A DNA stretch of 45,448 nt from Bradymonadales bacterium. Lineage in GTDB: Bacteria; Myxococcota_A; Bradymonadia; JAFGEP01. Within the stretch, counting starts at the first letter, position 1. Each line of letters opens with the position of its first letter. The stretch is from positions 1 to 45,448 of the forward strand of contig JAFGEP010000058.1 in NCBI GenBank assembly GCA_016931535.1, written 5' to 3'. The position numbers and the translations under genes were made by a program. The notes beneath the pieces were generated by a model, which was not told the DNA's origin, did not search any database, and worked only from the letters and a program-made list of their open reading frames with translations. Below, in pieces: positions 1 to 8,763 of the stretch.

Positions 1-58
1 CGGCCCCCTCCGGCGCTGCGCGCCGGCCCCCTCCGGCGCTGCGCGCCGGCCCCCTCCG
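1..58. repeat. Tandem 23-bp GC-rich repeat
   Basis: A 23-bp unit occupies 1-23 and is repeated exactly at 24-46; a third copy at 47-58 runs into the hairpin element that follows. Each unit contains a short palindrome (ggcgctgcgcgcc). The unit resembles one arm of the hairpin elements at 18.1 and 18.8 kb. The array may continue to the left of the window. Confidence 0.75.
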
Positions 59-73
59 CCCGCTACGCGGGCA

Positions 74-104
74 CCTCCCCCGCTTGCGTGGCAAGCGGGG
101 GAGG
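74..104 (-). terminator. Perfect 14-bp hairpin at the 3' end of the Omp85-like gene
   Basis: Arms 74-87 and 91-104 are perfectly complementary with a 3-nt loop, one base beyond the stop codon of the minus-strand gene at 106-1854. There is no clear T-tract, so intrinsic termination is inferred only. The hairpin belongs to the same family as the elements at 18.1 and 18.8 kb, so it may be a mobile palindrome settled at a gene end that also serves as terminator or mRNA 3' protector. Confidence 0.5.
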
Positions 105-105
105 A

Positions 106-1854
106 TCAGAACGCTTGCTCGGTTCCGATCGAGATGACGCCGTAGGGATGCGACCTGCGCTCGCCCAGCGGGATCCCGTAGTCCAGGCGAAGGGGCAAGG
201 CGCAGTACCAGGGGATGACCCAGCGCACGCCCAGGCCGACATCGGCCAGGATGGGCTGGCTCCCGTCCAGCTCGAACACGGTGCCGAGGTCGGCGAACAG
301 GACCAGGCTGAACAGCTGGTAGAGGATCTCCACCGGAGCGGTCCGCAGCTCGATCTGGCCGACCACCTCCCCGTCTCCCAGAAACTGCCCGGTGGCATAG
401 CCCCGAAGACCGGTCTGCTCCCCGAAGTCCAACAGCGGGGTGGTCAGCCGATCGGTCCTCCAGATGCCGGTGGTGGCCAGGTGGAGGCGGACCGGACCCA
501 GGACAGGGGAGGCGACAGTCACCCGGCCGCTGATCTCGCGATCGTGGGTCTCGCCACCGGAAGGTTCCAGACGGAGCCCGGCGGACAACATGCCGGTGGC
601 GATCCACCCTCCCATCAACCGGGTATAGCTGGAGGTGGTGTGGAACAGCAGGTAGTTGCGGTCGGAGCCTAGCGCGGTGGGGATCAGCTGGACTCCGACC
701 AGGAGATTGGGGCCGGTGGCCAGGTCCTCCGAAAAGCCGAAGGTCCGGTGGCGGCTGACCGACTCGTACCGGATCTGGTGGAACCGGTAGGCCGCCGAGA
801 TGGTGCCGGTGGTCTCTTCGATCGGCAGGACCTCTCGATGGAAGGCGGTACGGGTGCCGGGTGCTGCCGTCTCGTCGAGCAGGCGGTAGCGGCGGAGGCG
901 AAAGCCGGGACCCCAGGAAAGGACGTGCCGATTGTGCCGCCCCAGACCATGGAGCACCCTCAGGTTCACATCGAGCAACCGCTTGTCGAGCTCGAACGGG
1001 ACCCGCTCCACCTCTTCCGAGTCCGGGTTGTCGAAGGTTCGCACCTTGGACCCCACCAGGTAGCGGTCGATCCCCAGGTCGTGGGTCTCGGTCAGGGCGA
1101 AGCCGATGCCGTCCGGAGCGTAGTACAGCGGCAGCCCCAGCAGGAAGAGGTTCTGGGTTCCCTCCAGGTGAAACTTCCAGTAGTTGAAGACCAGGTTCAC
1201 CTCGTCCAGGACGGTCACGGGGGTGCCGGCCAGATCAGGGGTACCGAACCGGGGCCCGAAGGTGACGGTATCGATGGCCAGAAGCAGGTTGGGGGCCACC
1301 GACCAGCCGATGCCCAGGATGTTCCACTCCGGCAGCGAGAGCATCTCCCCGAATGGGGGAGGGGAAAGCAACCGGGACTCCCAGGTGGCGTGGAAGGAGA
1401 AGGTGTCCCGGGTGATCACCAGCATGTCCACGGTCTGCGCCGGATCGGAACTGACCACCGGCAGCATGGCCACCACCGACACCCGGGTCCGCCGCCGCAG
1501 GTTTCGGATGGAATGGTAGACCAGCTCGGCGTCGTACGGGTCGCCCGGCTGCCACAGCACCTCGGTCTGGACCACCCAGCTGGGCGTGAGGGTGTGGAAA
1601 TTGTTGAGCCAGGCCAGGTTGGGGGTCTCGTCGGGATCAAAGATGTTGCGGTTGATGACGATCAACCGGCCGAATCGCTTCCCTTCCGGGGAGGTCTCGA
1701 GCTGTAACCCCAGCTCCGACAGGGCCCGGTCCACGGCGCGCCGTTCGATCCGGCTGAGGGAGAGATAGAGCTCGGAGCCGGAGGCCTCCAACTCACCCGT
1801 CACCCCCGCGGCGGACAATAGGAGCAGCAGGATGATGATGACCCGCCGGGTCAT
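106..1854 (-). CDS. Omp85/BamA-superfamily outer membrane protein
   Basis: 582 residues. An N-terminal signal peptide (MTRRVIIILLLLLSAAGV) is followed by about 60 residues that look like a single POTRA-type domain (around residues 95-150, with the pattern GDPYDAELVYHSIRNLRRR) and then a long barrel rich in alternating aromatic strands. Near residue 485 is an LRGY...G.....QIELR segment, which matches the conserved RGF/RGY loop of Omp85 barrels, and the protein ends in Phe, as outer-membrane barrels do. BamA and TamA have three to five POTRA domains, so this is a reduced member. Role in protein or lipid insertion into the outer membrane is inferred from family only; the substrate is unknown. 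The start has a GGAG about 8 nt upstream. Confidence 0.75.
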   Translation of the reverse strand: MTRRVIIILLLLLSAAGVTGELEASGSELYLSLSRIERRAVDRALSELGLQLETSPEGKRFGRLIVINRNIFDPDETPNLAWLNNFHTLTPSWVVQTEVLWQPGDPYDAELVYHSIRNLRRRTRVSVVAMLPVVSSDPAQTVDMLVITRDTFSFHATWESRLLSPPPFGEMLSLPEWNILGIGWSVAPNLLLAIDTVTFGPRFGTPDLAGTPVTVLDEVNLVFNYWKFHLEGTQNLFLLGLPLYYAPDGIGFALTETHDLGIDRYLVGSKVRTFDNPDSEEVERVPFELDKRLLDVNLRVLHGLGRHNRHVLSWGPGFRLRRYRLLDETAAPGTRTAFHREVLPIEETTGTISAAYRFHQIRYESVSRHRTFGFSEDLATGPNLLVGVQLIPTALGSDRNYLLFHTTSSYTRLMGGWIATGMLSAGLRLEPSGGETHDREISGRVTVASPVLGPVRLHLATTGIWRTDRLTTPLLDFGEQTGLRGYATGQFLGDGEVVGQIELRTAPVEILYQLFSLVLFADLGTVFELDGSQPILADVGLGVRWVIPWYCALPLRLDYGIPLGERRSHPYGVISIGTEQAF

Positions 1855-1913
1855 CCGGTTACTCCGACTGGGCGGTTGCCTGTCAAGAAGGAGCGAGAAG
1901 GTCGCCGAGATTG

Positions 1914-2663
1914 CTAGTATTCAACAACGGTTTCACTGAAGCTGTATTGGAAGGGACCGGAGCATCCCTCCGGAACCACGGTTGTTGCCCCTGTCTCCTC
2001 CCAGTCGATGGTCACCTCTTGCATGGTCAGGTTTATGTTCGCTGCGAAGGTGGATCCAATCACGCCGTCGCCCGTGTTGAGTTGGCTGATGTGGACGATG
2101 CCGCCGGCAACAGGCATGTAGTCCTTGTCTCTGGTGTAGGCCACAATGCAGACCCCACAGGTGTCGTAGCCGGTGTCATCTTCAGTGATAGTATAGGTGA
2201 TATCACCTTCGGTCGGACCTCCGTATTCGGTCCAGATCTCGACGGATAGCCCTTTGGACCACCCCTCCGCGGTGGCTACGTCGATCCAATAGTAGCCCAT
2301 GACATTGTATTCTGCGTCCCATGAGGCTTCCTTCTCCCCATCTACGCCAAGACCGGTTATGCAGGCAGGAAAAACCGTATCGTTGGTCGGGTCGGTGGTG
2401 GGATCAACCGTCACGTCCGGGCGTGGCTCCACAACGGGATCGGTGACCGGATCGATGGTCGGGTCGGGGGTCAGGTCCACGGTCGGTTCCGTGACCGGAT
2501 CGATGGTCGGGTCGATGGTGGGATCCGGGGTCCGGTCAGCGGTCCGGTCCATGCCAGCATCCTGAGCGACATCTCTCGGCTCGTCTTCATCTTCGCTGGT
2601 GGGGCAGCCGGTACACAACAGCCAGATCGGAACAGCAAGCAGCAGCAATCGAAAACCCTTCAT
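1914..2663 (-). CDS. Lipoprotein with one four-Cys domain (single-copy paralogue)
   Basis: 249 residues from the ATG at 2663, chosen because GGGAGG lies 7 nt upstream and because it gives a clean lipoprotein signal (MKGFRLLLLAVPIWLLCTGC); an upstream ATG at 2711 would bury it. After the lipidation Cys come an acidic stretch and an Asp-Pro-rich linker of about 60 residues, then one globular domain of about 140 residues. That domain has Cys at its start, a TCGVC pair in the middle, YMPVA, TMQEV and a closing GC....YSF. The same domain occurs three times in the gene immediately upstream (2882-4594), and the two signal peptides are nearly identical, so the pair arose by duplication. I do not recognise the domain. 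Likely anchored to a membrane and facing outward; function unknown. Confidence 0.8.
   Translation of the reverse strand: MKGFRLLLLAVPIWLLCTGCPTSEDEDEPRDVAQDAGMDRTADRTPDPTIDPTIDPVTEPTVDLTPDPTIDPVTDPVVEPRPDVTVDPTTDPTNDTVFPACITGLGVDGEKEASWDAEYNVMGYYWIDVATAEGWSKGLSVEIWTEYGGPTEGDITYTITEDDTGYDTCGVCIVAYTRDKDYMPVAGGIVHISQLNTGDGVIGSTFAANINLTMQEVTIDWEETGATTVVPEGCSGPFQYSFSETVVEY
2383..2545 (-). repeat. Repeats coding the Asp-Pro linker of the single-domain lipoprotein
   Basis: Degenerate 12-nt units (variants of ggatcgatggtc) encode runs of DPTIDP/DPVTDP. Unit length is a multiple of three, so changes in copy number keep the frame and only alter the length of the spacer between the lipid anchor and the folded domain. 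Confidence 0.7.
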
Positions 2664-2736
2664 CGTAGCCTCCCAGTAAGTGGATCTGAAAACCCGGACA
2701 ATCCGGAACATCTGCCGACCCCGTCGACGAGGGCGC

Positions 2737-2765
2737 AGTCTAGCGATTTCACGGCCGGCTGTGAA
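2737..2765 (-). promoter_or_regulatory. Candidate promoter overlapped by an 18-bp palindrome
   Basis: On the minus strand, TTCACA (2760-2765) and TAGACT (2737-2742) are separated by 17 nt, a reasonable -35/-10 pair about 75 nt before the start at 2663. The -35 box forms one edge of an 18-bp near-perfect palindrome at 2748-2765 (TTCAC.GCCGGC.GTGAA pattern), a layout typical of a repressor site. Regulator unknown; inferred from pattern only. Confidence 0.35.
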
Positions 2766-2881
2766 GGTGTTTATTGACAGCAGAAACGGTTTTCTGCGGA
2801 GCTAGTCGGACGGGGGCGTCAGTCGTTCTCAGTTCCCGTCCCGGCCCCCGGCTTACCGTGGGCCGGACCTGTTCGGCGCCA

Positions 2882-4594
2882 TTATTCCTCGGGAAATTCC
2901 AGTACGGTCTCGCTGAAGCTATGCCCAAACCATCCGTAGCAGCCGTCTTCGACCGGCACGGTTGGAAAGGGACGGGTACCGATGGCCACCTCCTGGAAGT
3001 AGGTCTCGAAACTGGCCGCAAAGAGGGTGTCGACCGGGTCTTCGCCCGTCGTCAGCTGGTCGATTACGATGTGGCCGGTTTCGGCGATAGGCATGTAGGT
3101 CGTGTCGGCGGTTTCGAGCAGGATGCAGATCCCACAGGTCTCGTAGCTGGCGTCGTCGTCGGTCAAGGGATACGTCCCGGGACCGAGAGGTCCTCCGAAA
3201 TCGGTGTAGAGCTCGACCCTCATCCGCATGGTGGGGATCGTATCGTCGTCATACCAGACGTAATCGACAGTAGTATCGGGGTCGTCATAGGCCCCATAGG
3301 CTTCGTCCACGCCACCTTCACCGAAGCTCTCCTCGCAGCTGTCGTTGAGATACCCATAGTAGGGTTGAACGGGCTCCTCGAAGCTGTACTGGAGCCGCCC
3401 GTAGCAGCCATCCTCGACCGGGATCGTTTCATAGGTCTGCCCCGCCCAATCGATCTCCACCTGCTGCATGATGACGTTGAGGCTCCCCTTGAAGGTGGAG
3501 TCGACGATTCCGAAGCTGGTGTCGAACTCATCGATGATGAGCCTGCCGCTGTCGGCGACCGGCATGTATTCCGCTGTGCCGACAAACCCCACGATGCACA
3601 GGTTGCAGGTTGCAGCGCTTTCCTCCTCGGGACCGATGAGATAGGTACCGGGGGTGATCGGATCGGTTCCGGTAGACAAGAACGAGAACATCAGCTCCAT
3701 GGACCAGGTCGCGGGATCCAAGGTGTCGTCCCAGTAGTACTCCAGTAACGCGTTCTCTCCGTCGGAGATACCATAGGCGTCGGTAATACCCCCCTCTCCA
3801 AAACCGGGTGCACACTCGTCAGTAAAAGCGGGGACTCCCGCTACGGTTTCATCGAAGCTGTACTGCAACCGACCGGAGCATCCGCCCACTACGGGGGTGG
3901 TCACCCCGGTGCCCGAGGCGATCGTCACCTCCTGCATGACCACGTCCAGGCTCCCCTTGAAGGAGCTGCCGTCGATGCCTGTGCCGGTCGTGATGGCGGT
4001 GAAGGTGATGCTGCCGCTGTTGGCAACCGGCATGTAGATGTGGTCCTCGTCATCGAAGGCCACGATGCACAGGCTGCAGGTCGCGGCGCTGGCCTGGTCC
4101 GCGTCGATGGGATAGGTGGTGGCCGTGATGGGCGCTGTGCCGGTGGAGAAGACCTGGAACATCAGCTCCATGGACCAGGTGGCGGGATCCCAGGAGTTAT
4201 CCCAGTAGTGGTAAATGACGGCATCGACTCCGTCGCTGTCGCCCAAGGTCTCGGTCAAGCCAGCAACACCGAAACCGGGGATGCAGTCGGTGAAATTGTT
4301 CACGGTTGGATCCGTCGTTGGATCGGTCGTGGTGTCGGTGGTGGTGTCGGTTGTAGGATCGACGGTTGGATCGACGGTCGGGTCCACGGTAGGATCGACG
4401 GTCGGGTCCACTGTGGGATCGACGATCGGATCGCTGACCGGATCGGTGGTCGGATCCGGCCTGTAATCCTGGGTCCTGTCGGCGCCGGCATCTTGACCCG
4501 TATCGACAGGTTCATTGTCATCCGTGCTGGACGGGCATCCCGTGCACAACAACCAGATCGGAACCGCAAGCAGCAGCAATCGTATCCCTTTCAT
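2882..4594 (-). CDS. Lipoprotein with three tandem four-Cys domains
   Basis: 570 residues from the ATG at 4594, chosen for its lipoprotein signal (MKGIRLLLLAVPIWLLCTGC) and GGAGA upstream. Residues 21-100 are acidic and then DPTVDP-type repeats. Three copies of one domain follow, at about residues 101-257, 258-416 and 417-570. Each has Cys near the start (C..GFG..G), an ATWSMEL-like strand in copies 1 and 2, a TC.LC pair, YMPVA or YMPIA, an MQ.V or FQEV strand, and GC.GRLQYSF or similar at the end. Copies 1 and 2 are most alike; copy 3 is more diverged. Four Cys per domain suggest two disulphides in an exported protein. The downstream gene carries a single copy. The domain is not one I can name; binding or adhesion is a guess from the repeated, surface-anchored arrangement. 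Confidence 0.8.
   Translation of the reverse strand: MKGIRLLLLAVPIWLLCTGCPSSTDDNEPVDTGQDAGADRTQDYRPDPTTDPVSDPIVDPTVDPTVDPTVDPTVDPTVDPTTDTTTDTTTDPTTDPTVNNFTDCIPGFGVAGLTETLGDSDGVDAVIYHYWDNSWDPATWSMELMFQVFSTGTAPITATTYPIDADQASAATCSLCIVAFDDEDHIYMPVANSGSITFTAITTGTGIDGSSFKGSLDVVMQEVTIASGTGVTTPVVGGCSGRLQYSFDETVAGVPAFTDECAPGFGEGGITDAYGISDGENALLEYYWDDTLDPATWSMELMFSFLSTGTDPITPGTYLIGPEEESAATCNLCIVGFVGTAEYMPVADSGRLIIDEFDTSFGIVDSTFKGSLNVIMQQVEIDWAGQTYETIPVEDGCYGRLQYSFEEPVQPYYGYLNDSCEESFGEGGVDEAYGAYDDPDTTVDYVWYDDDTIPTMRMRVELYTDFGGPLGPGTYPLTDDDASYETCGICILLETADTTYMPIAETGHIVIDQLTTGEDPVDTLFAASFETYFQEVAIGTRPFPTVPVEDGCYGWFGHSFSETVLEFPEE
4305..4458 (-). repeat. Repeats coding the DPTVDP linker of the three-domain lipoprotein
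   Basis: Short in-frame units (variants of ggatcgacggtc and gggtccacggta) encode about ten DPTV/DPTT units between the lipid anchor and the first folded domain. Adjacent units are close to identical, consistent with recent slippage or unequal exchange. Confidence 0.75.
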
Positions 4595-4629
4595 CTCTCT
4601 ATCTCCGTGAATGGTACATTCCGGTCGGA

Positions 4630-4644
4630 TAACTTTCACAGTTA
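4630..4644. promoter_or_regulatory. Short inverted repeat upstream of the three-domain lipoprotein
   Basis: TAACT and AGTTA flank TTCAC, about 36 nt upstream of the start at 4594, in a locally AT-richer stretch. It could be an operator or part of the promoter. It is not the same palindrome as the one upstream of the paralogue at 2663. Weak evidence. Confidence 0.2.
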
Positions 4645-4783
4645 CGCCGAACCCGCAAGTATCTCAGCAGCCGAATACAGTAGCGTTCTTCTCAGCTGTT
4701 GTGAAGAAGGACCACAAACCTGCCGCCAGGGCTGCGAATCCCCATCTGGACCGAGAACCTCCGTTGGGAGGACGCTCCTGGTC

Positions 4784-7700
4784 CTACTGCAGCGCCGAGC
4801 AGTCGTTGGGGGTAGGGGCGCTCTGGATGCGCCAGCCCTCCGGGGTCCGCTCGATGGAGCTGCCCGCAGGAGCGTCTCCCACGTCCGGGACGCCCGGGAT
4901 GCCGTTCTCGTCCGGGAGGTTGTTGGAGTTGGGGCTGTCGTAGATGACGGCGTCCTGGGGGATGGTGGCGCCGGTGATCTCGGTTGCCGGCAGGCGGAAG
5001 AGGGCGACCCCGTCGCTGGCCGAGCCCGCGTTCTGTATGCCGTCGTTCCAGTTGTACTCCTGGTCGAAGACGGGATTGTAGTTCAACTCGTCGCTGGTGG
5101 TTCCTCCGATCACGAAGCAGCCGCCGGCGTCTAGGGTGCCGGTCAGCTGGACCCGGCGGTAGGTGTAGTCGGACCCTCCTGTTCCCAGCGAGTACTCGGA
5201 GAGGTCCAGCGTGACGCCGCTGCCGTTGTACAGCTCCACCCATTCGCGGCCGGGGTCGTTGCTTTCCACGTCGTAGAGCACCTCCGAGATGACCAGCCCG
5301 ATGGGCGGGACGTCGGTGATGTCGATGACGGCCGAAGCCTCTCCTCCATTGGCCGATGCGGTCAGGGTCTCGGTGCCCAAAGAGGTCCCCGTCACCTCCA
5401 CGGCAACCCCCATCTCCCATTCAATCAACGGATCCGGCTGCGCAAAGCTGAGGCCGGTCCCCGGGGTCGAGGCCAGAAAGACGGTCAGGCCGTCGGCCCC
5501 CACCGGCGTATCGAGCCAGACCCACAGGATGGTCGAGCTTTCCACGAGCAGCTCCAGCTCCACAGGTTCGATCGATTCGACCTTGGGCAGGCGATCGGCA
5601 GCCACGACCCGGATGTCGGCCAGCAGGGTCTGGTCCCCCAGGCCGACCTCGATGCTCACCGGCTCGTCGGCGGCGGATACCCCGGTGGCCACCAGGGTGA
5701 ACTCGGTGACGTACTCGGGCACCGGAAGCTCCGCCGGTACGGCCACCACCGCCGGATCGTCGCTTTCTAACGAGAGGGTGATGCCCCCCTCGGGGATGGG
5801 CCGATCGAAGGTCACCACCAGGGGGGGATGGGTAACGGCGTCGATCTCTCCCAACTCGAGGTAAGTCAGCGAAGGCTCGACAGAGACCAACCTGGGGGGC
5901 GCCTGACCCAACAGCACCACGTCGGCGCTGTCCCGGGGCACCACCTTGCTGTCGTCGTTGGCGAACCGCAAAATGCCGGTGATCTCCAGCTGGTCACCCT
6001 CCAGCGGTGCGGGCGTGGTCTCGTAGATCCAGTCGTCGACCAGCAGCAGCTCGTCCAGGAGGAACTCCCCGTACTGGTTCATCTCCTGGGTGACGATCCC
6101 CTCGACGTCGACCAGCGCACCCTCCAGGGGGATGGTCAGCAGGCCGTCGGTCGCCACCTCGGCGAGTGTCACCGCAACGGGGGAGGGCACCGGCCAGCCG
6201 CTGCCCTGGACGGTCACCCGGCTGACCTGGTCCAGCTCGACGGGGTCGTCGTAGACGGTGACCTCGCCCTCGACCGTCACCAGGTCGCCGACTGTCGGAA
6301 CGGTCACGCTCTGGGGGTTGGTGGAGGGGATGTAGACCAGCACCCCGCTGTACTGCGCGCCGTAGGTTTCGTCCCAGAGGCTCTCGGGCAGCTGGATGTA
6401 GAACTGGGGGCTGGACACCCCGGTGACGATACCGCTGGCCAGCACCCGCGAGGCGAGCGGGATGGAGCCGTCCTTGATCTGGTAGATCGAGACCAGGCAG
6501 AGCGGGTTCTCCTCGTTGGACTGCAGGGGACACAGGTCGCATTCGTCACCCAGCCCGTCCCCGTCGCTGTCCGCCTGTTCCGGGTTGTAGTCGAGCGGGC
6601 AGTTGTCGTTGGTGTTGGTGTACCCGTCGTGGTCCTGGTCTGTGGGGTGGTAGAGGCTGCAGCTGGTGGTGTTGGCATCCAGCGGGCAGGGGTCGCAGAC
6701 GTCGCCCACCCCGTCCCGGTCGTAGTCGGCCTGCACCCATCCGTCCACGGGGCGGAGCGGGTTGTGGATGGTGGGGCAGTTGTCCTGGTCGTTGGGGATC
6801 CCATCGGCATCCGAATCGGTTTCGGTCACCTGGCCGGTGAACTCCCCTTGCCGAAAGGGGATGCAGCTGGGCTCGTCGGGCGGTGGACCACAGAAGAACA
6901 GGTCGTAGGCGGTGTTGTTGGCGGCCTGCAACTCGGCAAAGGTCTTGCCGGTCTCCCGCTGGGTGCAGATGGTCTTGGCTACTTCGCAGACCCCACCCGG
7001 GATCGACTCGCAGCCGGTATCCCCACCCGGTAGCTGCGCAAAGAACGCGGTGTCTCCGTAGAGCGGGAGGCCTCCGCGCAACACCAGCACCACGTCGCCC
7101 ACGGTCGCCTCGATGACGACGCGATAGGGGTTGTCGGCGCCCTGGTCGGCGAAGATGGCGATGTCGCCGGCCAGGCCCGGGCGCAGCGCTCCGGTGGCGT
7201 TTGCCACCCCCATGGCCCGAGCGGCATCCACGGTGGCCATCTCCCACAACCTCTGGTCGGAAAAGTAGCTGTCGTAGTAGGTCGAGTTGAGCAGATCGGC
7301 GCACTGCAGCTCTCTGAGCATGTTGATGGAGCCGGTGGGGGTCCAGTCGGTGCCCAACGCCAGCGTCACCCCCATCCGTTCGAGCAGGGTCACCGGAGCG
7401 GTGTGGCCGTACAGCGCGATGTTGGTGCGCGGAGACCAGACCACCGCCGTGCCCCGGTAGGCCAGGTCGGCGGCGTCTACCGCCAGCAGCGGGATCATGT
7501 GGATGTAGGCGCCGTTCGGTCCGGTCACGTCGATGCCGTCTCGGTCGCTCCGACTCAGGCACAGGTACTCGTTGCGGGTGACCTGGTCGATCCCCTCGGA
7601 AACGTGGGGGGAATAGGAGCTGGCTTCGAGCACGCTGGTATTGGGCCTGGTGGAGTAGTCGCAGTCGGCGGCCCGCAGCCCCGTCGAGCCGAGCGGGAAG

Positions 7701-8578
7701 GTGGCCAGGTAGACGGAGTCCACATCCAGCCCCTCCAGGTAGGTGCTGCGGTCCAGGTTGCGCAGAAACCCGTCCACCGCTCCGGCTCCCGACAGCGAGG
7801 TGGTCCCACCCAGCACCTGCCGCATCTCCCCCCAGATCTGCTGGTTGTTGCTGGCGCCACCCCGGACGGGTCGGTCGGCCTCGCTGTGATATCGCATGCC
7901 CAGCCGCCAGTCGTGGCGATGCTCGAAACGCTCCTCGCCCGGGTCGATCGGGAAGTTCTGGGTGTAGGTCAAGTGGTCGTGGGTGTTGATCAGACCGGGC
8001 GAGACCACCGCCTCGGCGCAGGTGAGCACGGTGGCGCCCGGCGCATCGGTGGCGCAGTCGCAACCCACGCAGGCGATATCACCCGCTGCCGACAGCAGGA
8101 TCTCCCCTCCCACGTAGATGTCGTCGGAGAGGATGGTGGACCGGATGAGGAGCTTCCCATCCCCCGCGGTCACCTCGCAGGTGCCCGTCGCCGGGGGGGT
8201 GAGCAGGGCGCACTCGATCACCTCGACCGGGCCGGTATCGGCATCGCCGGCGTCGGCCAGATCGATGACCTCTGGTTGCAGATCCGCTGGAGCGTCGGGC
8301 TGGAGGTCGGCTGTATCCGGAACCAGGTCGATCGGGATGTCCGGCTGGAGGTCGGCCGTATCCGGCGCGAGGTCCCCAGGGAGATCCGGCCGGAGCTCAT
8401 CCGGGATATCCTCCAAGAGGTCCTCTATAAGGTCCTCCCGGGCATCTTCCTCGCCGAGGTCCAGCTCTTGATCCGGTGGTCGGACCTCGTCGTCGCCGCA
8501 GGCTGGTGCGATGGCGACCGTCAGCATGAGCACGAGGCCGGGGAAATGGATACGAAAGGGATTGGTTGAGGTTTTCAT
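4784..8578 (-). CDS. Surface lipoprotein: amidohydrolase fused to TSP3, OB-like, Ig-like and lamin-tail modules
   Basis: 1264 residues from the ATG at 8578, which gives a lipoprotein signal ending near APAC. Residues 58-115 are a PDL-rich linker. An Atz/Trz-type amidohydrolase spans about 193-515 with every expected metal ligand visible: H200 and H202 (INTHDH), H325 (SPHVSEG), H360 (AYIHMIP) and D411 (LGTDW). Residues 588-690 are thrombospondin type 3 calcium-binding repeats (DSDADGIPNDQDNCP and two more). About 697-895 look like OB-fold-type repeats, 895-1090 like two Ig-like domains, and 1094-1235 is a lamin-tail domain (ISEVLYD.ESNDPGREWVELYN). It probably hydrolyses a cyclic amide or amine outside the cell; the substrate cannot be read from sequence. 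A TTG start at 8614 is possible but less likely. Confidence 0.85.
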   Translation of the reverse strand: MKTSTNPFRIHFPGLVLMLTVAIAPACGDDEVRPPDQELDLGEEDAREDLIEDLLEDIPDELRPDLPGDLAPDTADLQPDIPIDLVPDTADLQPDAPADLQPEVIDLADAGDADTGPVEVIECALLTPPATGTCEVTAGDGKLLIRSTILSDDIYVGGEILLSAAGDIACVGCDCATDAPGATVLTCAEAVVSPGLINTHDHLTYTQNFPIDPGEERFEHRHDWRLGMRYHSEADRPVRGGASNNQQIWGEMRQVLGGTTSLSGAGAVDGFLRNLDRSTYLEGLDVDSVYLATFPLGSTGLRAADCDYSTRPNTSVLEASSYSPHVSEGIDQVTRNEYLCLSRSDRDGIDVTGPNGAYIHMIPLLAVDAADLAYRGTAVVWSPRTNIALYGHTAPVTLLERMGVTLALGTDWTPTGSINMLRELQCADLLNSTYYDSYFSDQRLWEMATVDAARAMGVANATGALRPGLAGDIAIFADQGADNPYRVVIEATVGDVVLVLRGGLPLYGDTAFFAQLPGGDTGCESIPGGVCEVAKTICTQRETGKTFAELQAANNTAYDLFFCGPPPDEPSCIPFRQGEFTGQVTETDSDADGIPNDQDNCPTIHNPLRPVDGWVQADYDRDGVGDVCDPCPLDANTTSCSLYHPTDQDHDGYTNTNDNCPLDYNPEQADSDGDGLGDECDLCPLQSNEENPLCLVSIYQIKDGSIPLASRVLASGIVTGVSSPQFYIQLPESLWDETYGAQYSGVLVYIPSTNPQSVTVPTVGDLVTVEGEVTVYDDPVELDQVSRVTVQGSGWPVPSPVAVTLAEVATDGLLTIPLEGALVDVEGIVTQEMNQYGEFLLDELLLVDDWIYETTPAPLEGDQLEITGILRFANDDSKVVPRDSADVVLLGQAPPRLVSVEPSLTYLELGEIDAVTHPPLVVTFDRPIPEGGITLSLESDDPAVVAVPAELPVPEYVTEFTLVATGVSAADEPVSIEVGLGDQTLLADIRVVAADRLPKVESIEPVELELLVESSTILWVWLDTPVGADGLTVFLASTPGTGLSFAQPDPLIEWEMGVAVEVTGTSLGTETLTASANGGEASAVIDITDVPPIGLVISEVLYDVESNDPGREWVELYNGSGVTLDLSEYSLGTGGSDYTYRRVQLTGTLDAGGCFVIGGTTSDELNYNPVFDQEYNWNDGIQNAGSASDGVALFRLPATEITGATIPQDAVIYDSPNSNNLPDENGIPGVPDVGDAPAGSSIERTPEGWRIQSAPTPNDCSALQ

Positions 8579-8637
8579 GTCGAAAAGCTCGTCGGTATCC
8601 GCCGCTCTTGTCAAGTTATTCAGGAGGACGAGGCCTG

Positions 8638-8658
8638 ATGGCGTTCACGCTACGCCAT
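8638..8658. promoter_or_regulatory. Inverted repeat upstream of the amidohydrolase lipoprotein
   Basis: Perfect 7-bp arms (ATGGCGT and ACGCCAT) flank 7 nt, about 60 nt upstream of the start at 8578. Between it and the gene lies TTGACA on the minus strand (about 8609-8614), a good -35 box, but no convincing -10 follows at the proper distance. Possible operator; low confidence. Confidence 0.25.
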
Positions 8659-8763
8659 GGCGTGATCGCAAAGACACCACAGAGGGCACTCAGGGCGCCG
8701 TAGCTGAGCCCGAGCGAACGGATAAGGGCGACGTGACCGACTCGACTTCCCGCGTTCAGCGCG

